From contig JAKITV010000004.1 of NCBI GenBank assembly GCA_021647885.1, positions 26,092-90,091 of the forward strand: a stretch of 64,000 nt of DNA, read 5' to 3'. Below are positions 34,326 through 42,255 of this stretch, in pieces; position 1 is the stretch's first letter; every line of letters begins with the position of its first letter. The notes under the pieces are model-generated. The model made no database searches. It was not told where the DNA came from and saw only the letters and a list, made by a program, of their open reading frames with translations. A program made the position numbers and the translations under genes. Origin of the DNA: Flavobacteriaceae bacterium (GTDB lineage: Bacteria; Bacteroidota; Bacteroidia; Flavobacteriales; Flavobacteriaceae).

Positions 34326-35168
34326 ATGAAACTAAAATATATATTACCTATCCTATTCATCTCATTGTTTAACATTGCTTGTTCATCTGATGATGACACA
34401 CCTATTATTAATGAAATAGAAGATCTTTTAAAAGTTCAAGATATAATAAACAACACACATACTATAGAGCTTTACACAAAAAGTGGTATGTTTTACACAG
34501 GCTACAATGAAGTAAGTATTAGAATAAAAGACAATACGAATGATGCCTTTTTTGAAAATGCAACTATTAACTGGATGCCTATAATGCAAATGATGACTAT
34601 GCAACATTCTTGTCCAAAATCCAGTTTAACAAAAGCTGAAGGAAAAGATACAGTTTACACTGGCTTTGTTATTTATCAAATGACAAATGCTGATGGTTCT
34701 GGTTGGTCATTAACATTTACCTATACTATTAATGATGTAGAATATACCGTTACAGACACTATAAATGTAATGCAATTTGACAATCAAAACGTTACAAGCT
34801 TTATGGGAAGTGATGACACTAAATACATTATGGTTCTAATAGAACCTGACAGCCCAAAAATCGCTATCAATAATTTAAAGGTTGGCCTTTACAAAATGGA
34901 AAGCATGATGGCTTTTCCGGTTGTAGAAAATTATACCATTACTTTAGACCCTCGCATGCCTGGAATGGGAAATCATAGCTCACCTAACAATACAGATTTA
35001 ACATATAACATAGCAGATGGCATGTATAATGGAGATTTATCTCTTACAATGACTGGCTATTGGGTATTGAATTTAAAACTGCTTAATGAGCAGGGCATAG
35101 TATTAAAAGGTGAAGATGTAACTGAGGCTAACACTCAAAGCAGCCTATATCTGGAACTGGAGTTTTAA
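34326..35168 (+). CDS. Met/His-rich lipoprotein, probable periplasmic copper-binding protein
   Basis: 280 residues. Lipobox NIAC (Cys19) and acidic SSDDD, then two beta-rich halves. The first half has WMPIMQMMTMQHSCP near 87-101, a dense Met/His/Cys cluster of the kind used for Cu(I) in YtkA/FixH-like and PCu(A)C-like proteins. The second half has DPRMPGMGNHSSPN near 218-231, a similar but shorter cluster. This suggests a duplicated fold with two soft-metal sites. It lies directly before the OprC-like TonB receptor, separated by a perfect 16-bp stem-loop, and probably acts as the periplasmic or surface partner of that receptor. Confidence 0.8.
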   Translation: MKLKYILPILFISLFNIACSSDDDTPIINEIEDLLKVQDIINNTHTIELYTKSGMFYTGYNEVSIRIKDNTNDAFFENATINWMPIMQMMTMQHSCPKSSLTKAEGKDTVYTGFVIYQMTNADGSGWSLTFTYTINDVEYTVTDTINVMQFDNQNVTSFMGSDDTKYIMVLIEPDSPKIAINNLKVGLYKMESMMAFPVVENYTITLDPRMPGMGNHSSPNNTDLTYNIADGMYNGDLSLTMTGYWVLNLKLLNEQGIVLKGEDVTEANTQSSLYLELEF

Positions 35169-35194
35169 TACACTAAAGGTTTATTTAAAACCAA

Positions 35195-35234
35195 TTAACA
35201 GACACATTGTGGCAAAGAACAATGTGTCTGTTAA
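35195..35234. repeat. Perfect 16-bp-arm stem-loop between lipoprotein and TonB receptor genes
   Basis: TTAACAGACACATTGT, loop GGCAAAGA, ACAATGTGTCTGTTAA. No T tract follows (AATATC), so it is more likely an mRNA stability or processing element than a full terminator. The receptor ATG is 28 nt downstream. Confidence 0.8.
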
Positions 35235-35261
35235 AATATCTATCATTTAATCTGTAAAATC

Positions 35262-37262
35262 ATGAAAAAGCTTACCATACTTGGTGTTAGCTTACTTTTT
35301 AGCACCTTAACCATTGCTCAAGAAACATCAACAATCAAAGAGCAGGATACAACAAAATTAGAAGAGATTATTATTATTGGTCGTAGAAAATTAAGCAACT
35401 ACAGACAGGAAAAAACACTCTCAAGTATAGATGACTATTTGGAAAAGTCTAACAGGATAACCATGATAAAGCGTGGTAATTACGCATGGGAACCTGCATT
35501 GAACAATATGGTTAGTGACAGGCTTGCCATAACTATAGATGGCATGCAAATTTTTGGCGCATGTACAGATAAAATGGATCCTATTACGTCTTATGTAGAT
35601 GTTTCAAATTTAGAAAAAGTAGTCATAACCTCTGGACAGGAAGGTACTGAAAATGCACATTCTGTTGGAGGCGGAATAGACTTAAAACTACCACAATCTA
35701 CATATTATGATTCTGGACTAAAAACCAGTATTGATTTAGGTTATGAAACTAATGGAAATTACAGCGTAGGTGGTTTAGACATAGAATATTCAGGAAATAA
35801 ATTTTATGCAAATTTAGATGGGATTTATCGTAAGTCTGATAATTTTGAAGCAGGAAACAACGAAGAAGTTTTATACTCTCAATTTGAAAAATATAACATT
35901 TCCTTTCAAGGTGGCTACAAACTGTCTAAAAGCCATGTGCTTGATGCTAATATTATTTACGATCGTGCCACAAATGTAGGTTACCCTGCATTACCAATGG
36001 ATGTGTCTTTAGCAGAAGCCACAATTGTCTCTTTAAAACATACTTATAAAAGTGATTCTGCCAGAATAAAATCATGGGAATCTAAATTATACTTTAATAC
36101 CATTACTCATATTATGGACGATTCTAAACGTCCTGATGTTCCTATTCGCATGGATATGCCAGGTTGGAGTGATACTTTTGGTTTTTACTCTAAAGCAACT
36201 TTTAAAAAAGATAAACACAATTTACTATTTAATTTTAATGGGTTTTATAACCGTTCTTTAGCAGAAATGACCATGTATCCAAATGACACTAGTCAGCCTG
36301 CTATGTTTATGTACACATGGCCAGATATCAGAACTTTATATACTGGTCTTTACGTCAAAGACGCTTTGGCTTTAAACGAAAAAGAAACAATATCAGCTTC
36401 AATACGTTTGGGTTTTCATAACAATAAAATTGCCGAAGAAGCAGGACTTGAGAGCCTTCAAATTTTTTATCCTGACATAGAGGATTCCAAAAACAGGTTT
36501 TTAATAAGTACATCTGCTAATTATGAGCTGAAACACAAAGCTTATGATGCCACATTTGGTTTAGGTTATGGCGAAAGAGCACCTTCGGTTAGTGAAGGTT
36601 ATGGATTCTTCTTGTTCAACAGTTTTGACAATTATGATTATATAGGGAATCCCACTTTAAAAAACGAAAAATCATTAGAAGCTAATATTAAAGCAAACTA
36701 TTATTTTAAAGACTTTAAGCTTGGAATAGAATCCTCTTACTTTCATATTATGAATTATATTATTGGCGAAATAGACGAATCTTTAAGCCCAATGACAATT
36801 GGTGCAAATGGCGTAAGGGTTTATGAAGGGTTAAATTATGCCAATATTTTTAATGTGTATTTAAATTCAACTTATAAGATTTCAAAAAAAGTATCTTTAA
36901 ACGGCACTATTGGATATAACCATGGAAAAGGCAGTAATGATGAAAACTTGCCTCTAATTCGTCCCGTTACATATTTAGCTGAAATAAATTATAGCACTTC
37001 AAACTTTAATGCTGCCTTACAGTTAGATGGAAACAGCACACAAAATAAATACAGCAGTAATTATGGTGAAGATAAAACTCCTGCCTACACTATATTGAAC
37101 CTTAATTTAGGGCATTCATTCTTATTAAAAGACAACAAAATAATACTTAAATATGGTGTTGAAAACCTATTGGATAAGAACTACTCAACATTTGCAGATT
37201 GGAACAACATTCCTCGACAAGGGCGTAATTTTTATCTTAATATATCTTATGTAATCCTTTAG
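35262..37262 (+). CDS. TonB-dependent outer-membrane receptor, OprC/NosA-like (copper)
   Basis: 666 residues. Signal peptide ending at TIAQ (residue 20), a TonB-box-like strand LEEIIIIGRR (33-42), plug domain to about 145, then a beta-barrel that ends in a hydrophobic strand (FYLNISYVIL). Unlike the other two receptors here it has no carboxypeptidase-like N-terminal domain. The plug contains FGACTDKMDPITSY with C101 and M105 (CxxxM), and the barrel contains THIMDD with H283 and M285 (HxM). CxxxM plus HxM is the copper site described for Pseudomonas OprC, the homologue of NosA, which is tied to N2O reductase. Position after nosDFY and the Met-rich lipoprotein supports copper uptake. Confidence 0.87.
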   Translation: MKKLTILGVSLLFSTLTIAQETSTIKEQDTTKLEEIIIIGRRKLSNYRQEKTLSSIDDYLEKSNRITMIKRGNYAWEPALNNMVSDRLAITIDGMQIFGACTDKMDPITSYVDVSNLEKVVITSGQEGTENAHSVGGGIDLKLPQSTYYDSGLKTSIDLGYETNGNYSVGGLDIEYSGNKFYANLDGIYRKSDNFEAGNNEEVLYSQFEKYNISFQGGYKLSKSHVLDANIIYDRATNVGYPALPMDVSLAEATIVSLKHTYKSDSARIKSWESKLYFNTITHIMDDSKRPDVPIRMDMPGWSDTFGFYSKATFKKDKHNLLFNFNGFYNRSLAEMTMYPNDTSQPAMFMYTWPDIRTLYTGLYVKDALALNEKETISASIRLGFHNNKIAEEAGLESLQIFYPDIEDSKNRFLISTSANYELKHKAYDATFGLGYGERAPSVSEGYGFFLFNSFDNYDYIGNPTLKNEKSLEANIKANYYFKDFKLGIESSYFHIMNYIIGEIDESLSPMTIGANGVRVYEGLNYANIFNVYLNSTYKISKKVSLNGTIGYNHGKGSNDENLPLIRPVTYLAEINYSTSNFNAALQLDGNSTQNKYSSNYGEDKTPAYTILNLNLGHSFLLKDNKIILKYGVENLLDKNYSTFADWNNIPRQGRNFYLNISYVIL

Positions 37263-37267
37263 GTAAC

Positions 37268-37618
37268 TTAGCTATATTGATGTTTAAACCATACTTTTTG
37301 CCATTCTCTTTTTAAGATTAAAAATGCAACTTGTTCAGAAAGTTTCAAGATGTCGCTTCCGTCAAGTTGCTTTATTTTTTCTTCAGAAACGTCAATGATG
37401 TAAAGTAGGCTTAAGTAGTCTGCAAATTTCTCTTGAATGAGTTTATAAATGGTTTCGTGCAGGATTAGTTTTAAACTTGATGGCAATATATCTTCATCAA
37501 AATCTAAATCAATATTTGCATACAAAAAGTCTTTATTGAGTTGTTGGATGAGTTTTTTGTATAGACCATTATGATTTGCATGCTGCACTAACTCATCAAA
37601 GTTTATAAGATTTTTCAC
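37268..37618 (-). CDS. Conserved hypothetical protein
   Basis: 116 residues from a GTG start at 37618. Predicted largely alpha-helical, soluble, acidic, with no signal peptide, no cysteine and no motif I recognise; a DLDFDEDILPSSLK segment and a C-terminal REWQKVWFKHQYS stand out. It lies 51 bp downstream of the prenyl synthase gene on the same strand, with a palindromic repeat (37635-37667) between them. The coding end is 5 bp from the end of the convergent TonB receptor gene. The function is unknown. Confidence 0.72.
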   Translation of the reverse strand: MKNLINFDELVQHANHNGLYKKLIQQLNKDFLYANIDLDFDEDILPSSLKLILHETIYKLIQEKFADYLSLLYIIDVSEEKIKQLDGSDILKLSEQVAFLILKREWQKVWFKHQYS

Positions 37619-37634
37619 TAAAATAGATTTATTT

Positions 37635-37667
37635 AAACCTCACAGATTTTAAAAACCTGTGTGGTTT
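37635..37667. repeat. Intergenic palindromic repeat, AAACC-type
   Basis: AAACCTCACAG ... CTGTGTGGTTT with an AT-rich loop: 11-bp arms with one wobble. It lies just after the prenyl synthase stop and may act as a transcript end or be a dispersed repeat. Confidence 0.55.
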
Positions 37668-37669
37668 AT

Positions 37670-38644
37670 TTATACGTTTCTATCCATCAAATGTTCTCCA
37701 AACTGTCTTAAAACAAATTTTTTATCTTCAGTAATATTAAGAGTTTCTAATACAGAAAATGCTTTTTGAGTAAAATCTTTAATAGCGTTTTTTGTTGCTT
37801 CAGCAGAGCCACTTGTAATAAAAAGTTGGCTTACCTTTTCTATTTTATCAGTATTATCTTCTGGTTGAATACTAAATAAATTCTGCAACTGAAGCCTCTC
37901 ATCTTCATCTAAAAACTCTAAAGCCTTGAGATATAAATATGTTTTCTTGTTTTCAATAATATCTCCTCCAACTTGTTTTCCGAAGGTTTTAGGATTACCA
38001 AAAACATCTAAATAATCATCTTGTAATTGAAAAGCAATTCCAAGGTTTTTACCAAATTCATAAAAACTATTTTGATCTTCTTTAGATGCGTTTGCAACAA
38101 TGGCTCCCATTTGCATGGCAGCACCAACCAATACAGCTGTTTTATATTCAATCATTTTTAAATACTCCACAATAGTTACATCATTTCTAGTTTCAAAATC
38201 AATATCGTCTTGTTGTCCTTCACAAACTTGTAAAGCCGTTTTACTAAATAATTTTGCTAAAGATTGAAACGTATTCACTTCATAGTTCTCAAATAATTGG
38301 TATGCTATTATTAACATCGCATCTCCCGAAAGGATTCCTGTATTGATGTTCCATTTTTCATGCACAGTTTCCTTACCGCGTCTTAAAGGAGCATCGTCCA
38401 TTATATCATCATGTACTAACGAAAAGTTGTGAAAGACCTCTATAGCTAAAGCTGCATTTAAAGCTTTTTTATAATCCACATCAAAAATATCGGCAATCAT
38501 TAAGGTTAAGACTGGGCGAAAACGTTTTCCTCCCAACTTTAAAATATAACTAATGGGTTGGTATAAATGTTTAGGTTCTTTCTCTTTAACAAATTGTCCT
38601 AAATATTCTAAAAATACTTTTTGATACGTTTCAATTGTTTGCAT
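37670..38644 (-). CDS. Short-chain polyprenyl diphosphate synthase
   Basis: 324 residues. The first Asp-rich motif is DDIMD at 79-83, followed by RRG, and the second is FQLQDDYLDVFG near 206-217; KLGGKRFRP near 36-44 binds IPP. The residue five places before the first motif is Phe74. An aromatic side chain there limits product length in known enzymes, so farnesyl or geranylgeranyl diphosphate is the likely product. It supplies prenyl chains for carotenoids, quinones or undecaprenyl synthesis. A TATTTTTG box lies 4 nt before the ATG. Confidence 0.93.
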   Translation of the reverse strand: MQTIETYQKVFLEYLGQFVKEKEPKHLYQPISYILKLGGKRFRPVLTLMIADIFDVDYKKALNAALAIEVFHNFSLVHDDIMDDAPLRRGKETVHEKWNINTGILSGDAMLIIAYQLFENYEVNTFQSLAKLFSKTALQVCEGQQDDIDFETRNDVTIVEYLKMIEYKTAVLVGAAMQMGAIVANASKEDQNSFYEFGKNLGIAFQLQDDYLDVFGNPKTFGKQVGGDIIENKKTYLYLKALEFLDEDERLQLQNLFSIQPEDNTDKIEKVSQLFITSGSAEATKNAIKDFTQKAFSVLETLNITEDKKFVLRQFGEHLMDRNV

Positions 38645-38648
38645 TACA

Positions 38649-38656
38649 CAAAAATA
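38649..38656 (-). promoter_or_regulatory. Promoter -7 element of the prenyl synthase gene, 4 nt from the start codon
   Basis: On the minus strand: TATTTTTG, TGTA, ATG. A perfect TANNTTTG box in leaderless position. Confidence 0.6.
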
Positions 38657-38692
38657 ATATAATTGATATCATTATCTATCTGCCACTAAAGA

Positions 38693-38860
38693 TTAATACC
38701 AAATTAACTTTATAATGTCGTATTATATTGTTTCTTTTTCACAATATCTTCGTCAAAATATTTTACCATAACAAAGGCTATGCTAAAATATTTTCACTTC
38801 AATCTTGCAAAAAATAATTCAATATAATTACACGACATTACAAAATCAAATTGGTATAAA
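38693..38860. mobile_element. 168-bp MITE-like long inverted repeat
   Basis: The two halves are imperfect reverse complements over almost their whole length. The ends are TTAATACCAA and its partner TTGGTATAAA. Then AATGTCGT pairs with ACGACATT, TATATTG with CAATATA, and near the centre AAAATATTTTA (38755-38765) with TAAAATATTTT (38784-38794). It has no ORF. Size, terminal repeats and intergenic position fit a non-autonomous mobile element or large REP-like unit. It fills much of the 381-bp gap before tetR. Confidence 0.65.
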
Positions 38861-38883
38861 TGTTAAAAGATTATTAAAACTTT

Positions 38884-38911
38884 GGAAACTTTTTTGGTTT
38901 TTAAAGTTTCC
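38884..38911. promoter_or_regulatory. Inverted-repeat operator of the TetR efflux operon
   Basis: GGAAACTTT, 10 bp, AAAGTTTCC: perfect 9-bp arms. The TTTG of the -33 element (38893-38896) lies in the spacer, so a bound TetR dimer would block the promoter. Confidence 0.7.
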
Positions 38912-38924
38912 TATTGTAGTTTTG
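38893..38924 (+). promoter_or_regulatory. Promoter of the TetR-TolC-RND operon
   Basis: TTTG at 38893-38896, 20 bp, TAGTTTTG at 38917-38924. This gives a leader of about 95 nt before the tetR ATG at 39026. Confidence 0.7.
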
Positions 38925-39025
38925 CCCATCTATTATGAAACGAGCATACTAAAAAGATTATCACCCTAGGAAATGATTAATGGCGAACAGCATGTGACCA
39001 TTGAAAAACAATAACTATAAGACAC

Positions 39026-39631
39026 ATGAAAGACGAAATATTACATAAAGCAACCGATTTATTTATAACACTTGGTTTTAAAAGTGTAACAATGGACGAT
39101 ATTGCCAATAAAATGGGGATTTCTAAAAAAACCATTTATCTGCATTTTGAAAATAAAACGAAGCTGGTTGAAGCTACAACCATGTACATGTTTAATCTTA
39201 TTTCTCATGGAATTGATTGCATTTGTGCTTTAGAGAAAAACCCTATTGAAGAAATATATGATATCAAAGCGTTTGTAATGGAGCATCTTAAAGATGAAAA
39301 ATCTTCTCCACAATATCAATTACAAAAATACTATCCAAAAATATACATGACCCTAAAAAACAAGCAATTCGAAGTCATGAGAGATTGCGTGTTAGAGAAT
39401 TTAGAACGAGGCATTAAATTAGGTCTATATAGAAAAACTATAGATATTCAGTTTATAGCAAGAATTTACTTTAGCGGAATTGTCTCTATTAAAGACAAAG
39501 ATCTTTTTCCTGATGAATTATTTTCGATAAAAACACTTATGGAATATTATTTAGAATATCACTTAAGAGGAATTTGTACTGCAAAAGGGTTAAACTTATT
39601 AAGCCAAATAACAAACTCAAATCAATCATAA
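39026..39631 (+). CDS. TetR/AcrR family transcriptional repressor
   Basis: 201 residues. The N-terminal helix-turn-helix is typical (FKSVTMDDIANKMGISKKT, then IYLHFENKTKLVEA). The C-terminal ligand domain is helical and not informative about the inducer. The gene is first in a four-gene operon with an efflux system and starts 3 bp before the TolC gene. The perfect inverted repeat around the -33 box upstream suggests that the protein represses its own operon. Confidence 0.93.
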   Translation: MKDEILHKATDLFITLGFKSVTMDDIANKMGISKKTIYLHFENKTKLVEATTMYMFNLISHGIDCICALEKNPIEEIYDIKAFVMEHLKDEKSSPQYQLQKYYPKIYMTLKNKQFEVMRDCVLENLERGIKLGLYRKTIDIQFIARIYFSGIVSIKDKDLFPDELFSIKTLMEYYLEYHLRGICTAKGLNLLSQITNSNQS

Positions 39632-39634
39632 ATA

Positions 39635-40975
39635 ATGAAAAACAAGCTAATATTTATATTTAGTTTATTAATTTCTATTGTTGGGTCTTCACAAGAAGAT
39701 ACGCAAAGTTTCAGCTTACAAGAAGCCATCGACTACGCTTTAGAAAATAATCGATCTGCAAAAAATGCAGTTAGAGATATTGAATCTGCAAAACAACGCA
39801 AGTGGGAAACTATTGCGACAGGTTTACCGCAAATAAATGCATCCATAGACTACAATAAGTGGTTAAAGCAGCAATTGGCATTAATTCCAGCAGAGTTTTT
39901 TGGTGGTAATCCTGGCGAATTTACTGAAATAGCCTTTGGAACAAAACAATCTGTTAGTGCTAGGGTTACTTTGGAACAAAAAATATTTGATGGTTCTTAC
40001 TTAGTTGGTTTACAATCGGCTAAAGTATTTCTGGAAATTTCAAAAAACTCTAAAGAAAAAACAGATCTCGAAGTACGCAAAGCTGTAATTAATGCTTATG
40101 GCAATGTAATACTGGCAAAAGAAAGTATAAAAATTTTAGAGCGTAACATTGCAGTACTTCAAAAAACTCTGGATGAAACTATAAAAATTTATGAAAATGG
40201 ATTAGAAGAACAAGAAAGTGTAGAGCAATTACAAATTACATTATCTGGAGTAAAAAGTAGTTTTAATAATACTACAAGATTGAAACGGTTAGCATATCAA
40301 ATGCTCAATATTACTTTAGGAATAGATCTAAACACTAACATTACATTAACTGATAACTTGGAAAGCTTAACAGCTCTAAATATTGTTTTAAGCTTACTTG
40401 ATGCTGAAGATAATGTTGAAAACACTATTGACTACAAAATTGCTTCTAACGATAAAGTGTCCAAAGAACTATTATTAAAACTTGAAAAAAGCAAAGCTAT
40501 ACCAACTTTAAATGCCTTTGTTAATGGTGTTTATGATGGGTATAATAACAATTTCAACTTTCTAAATAAAGAACAGAGATGGCTTGGGTCTTCTCTTTTT
40601 GGCGTTAGTATGAATATTCCAATATTCAGCTCGCTTGGAAGAAGTGCAGCTACTCAACGTGCCAAAATTAATCTTGAAAAGGCAAAAGAAGATTTAACTG
40701 AAACAGAACAACAATTAAAACTTCAAATTGCATCTGCAAAAAGTAATTACCAATTTTCTATTGATGATTATGAAAACAAAAAACAAAACTTAAATCTTGC
40801 AGAGCGTATCGAAAAAAAGAATCAAATAAAATTCTTTGAAGGCATTGCCACCAGCTTCGATTTAAGACAAGCACAAACACAGCTTTACACCTCACAACAA
40901 AACTATTTACAAGCTATGCTAGATGTAATTACTAAAAAAGCAGAGCTTGAAACAGTATTAAATCTTGTAGATTAG
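39635..40975 (+). CDS. TolC family outer-membrane efflux protein
   Basis: 446 residues. A signal peptide (MKNKLIFIFSLLISIVGSSQ) precedes two structural repeats of the outer membrane efflux family. The first begins SFSLQEAIDYALENNRSAKN. The second contains IPIFSSLGRSAATQRAKINLEKA, the usual 'P(I/L)fsgg.rra....A' turn of TolC repeats. It forms the trimeric channel through which the RND pump expels substrates. It is 3 bp after tetR and about 100 bp before the adaptor gene. Confidence 0.93.
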   Translation: MKNKLIFIFSLLISIVGSSQEDTQSFSLQEAIDYALENNRSAKNAVRDIESAKQRKWETIATGLPQINASIDYNKWLKQQLALIPAEFFGGNPGEFTEIAFGTKQSVSARVTLEQKIFDGSYLVGLQSAKVFLEISKNSKEKTDLEVRKAVINAYGNVILAKESIKILERNIAVLQKTLDETIKIYENGLEEQESVEQLQITLSGVKSSFNNTTRLKRLAYQMLNITLGIDLNTNITLTDNLESLTALNIVLSLLDAEDNVENTIDYKIASNDKVSKELLLKLEKSKAIPTLNAFVNGVYDGYNNNFNFLNKEQRWLGSSLFGVSMNIPIFSSLGRSAATQRAKINLEKAKEDLTETEQQLKLQIASAKSNYQFSIDDYENKKQNLNLAERIEKKNQIKFFEGIATSFDLRQAQTQLYTSQQNYLQAMLDVITKKAELETVLNLVD

Positions 40976-41074
40976 GTAATAAGTTTAAATATATATATAT
41001 GAAATAATTTTCATTTGAAAAATTAATTGTTTGGCAAAAATCAAAAGACCTATCAACTCATAAACTAAATAACC

Positions 41075-42244
41075 ATGAAAAAAATATATACAATAATAAT
41101 CCTTACTTTAATTCTAACATCTTGTGGAACAGATAATAAAAAATCTGTAGAAGCCGTAATTGCCACTAACAATTTAGAAGAAATTAGAGCCAAAAAGGAG
41201 CAACTAATTTCGAAAGAAATAGAAATTGTAGAACAACTAAATCTACTAGAAGAAAAAATTGAAGAGTTAGACACCACAAAAAGAGTGCCTTTAATTTCGA
41301 CTTTTATTGCAAAAGAAGAAGTGTTTTATCACTATTTAGAATTACAAGGTAACGTAAGTACAAAAGACCTTTTAGTAATTTATCCTGAATATTCTGGAAT
41401 CCTAACCAAAGTTTATGTAAAAGAAGGACAACGTGTAAGCAAAGGGCAAACTTTAGCTAAAATTGATGATGGTGGATTAAGCCAACAACTATCCCAATTA
41501 CAAATTCAAACAGATTTAGCTAAAACCACTTTTGAACGTCAGGAGAGATTATGGAATCAAAATATTGGAAGCGAACTGCAATACTTACAAGCTAAATCTA
41601 ATTACGAAGCACAGCAACAAGCAGTAAATCAAGTACAAATCCAGTTAGACAAAACCATAGTTAAAGCGCCATTCTCTGGAACGATAGACGATGTGATTTC
41701 TGAACAAGGGAGTGTTGTTTCTCCAGGACAATCTCAACTAATGCGCATAATTAACCTTAACAACATGTATATTGAAACTAATGTGCCTGAAAACTATATT
41801 TCCAGTATAACCAAAAACAAAAAAGTAGAAGTTAACTTTCCTGTTTTAGGAAAAACAATTAATGCAAAAATACGTCAAGCAGGACATTACATCAATCCTG
41901 CCAACAGAACCTTTAAAGTCGAAATTGCTATACCTAATAAAGATAAAAGCATTAAACCAAACCTTACTGCTAAACTAAAGATTAACGATTATACTAATGA
42001 AAAAGCTCTGCTAATTCCTCAAAGTATTATTTCGGAAGATGCAAATGGTCAACAATATATCTATGTTATAAAAGACAAAAAAGAAAACAACCAAGGTGTT
42101 GCTAAAAGAGCTATTATTAAAACCGGAAAAACGCAAGGAGATGTTATAGAAGTTTTAAGCGGAATTGTTCATGGCGCAGAAATTATACAAGAAGGCGCAA
42201 GAAGAGTAGAAGATGGTCAAACAGTTCAAGTTGAAAACAAATAA
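41075..42244 (+). CDS. RND efflux periplasmic adaptor (membrane fusion protein)
   Basis: 389 residues. Lipobox ILTSC (Cys17), a coiled-coil-like Glu/Lys-rich segment (about 28-68), a first lipoyl half (VYVKEGQRVSKGQTLAKID), a hairpin coiled coil (about 140-195, QIQTDLAKTTFERQERLWNQ), the second lipoyl half (IVKAPFSGTIDDVISEQGSVV) and beta-barrel/membrane-proximal domains. It links the inner-membrane pump to the TolC channel. It ends 11 bp before the pump gene. The extra N-terminal helix before the lipoyl domain is longer than in AcrA. Confidence 0.94.
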   Translation: MKKIYTIIILTLILTSCGTDNKKSVEAVIATNNLEEIRAKKEQLISKEIEIVEQLNLLEEKIEELDTTKRVPLISTFIAKEEVFYHYLELQGNVSTKDLLVIYPEYSGILTKVYVKEGQRVSKGQTLAKIDDGGLSQQLSQLQIQTDLAKTTFERQERLWNQNIGSELQYLQAKSNYEAQQQAVNQVQIQLDKTIVKAPFSGTIDDVISEQGSVVSPGQSQLMRIINLNNMYIETNVPENYISSITKNKKVEVNFPVLGKTINAKIRQAGHYINPANRTFKVEIAIPNKDKSIKPNLTAKLKINDYTNEKALLIPQSIISEDANGQQYIYVIKDKKENNQGVAKRAIIKTGKTQGDVIEVLSGIVHGAEIIQEGARRVEDGQTVQVENK

Positions 42245-42255
42245 GCTTATAGATT

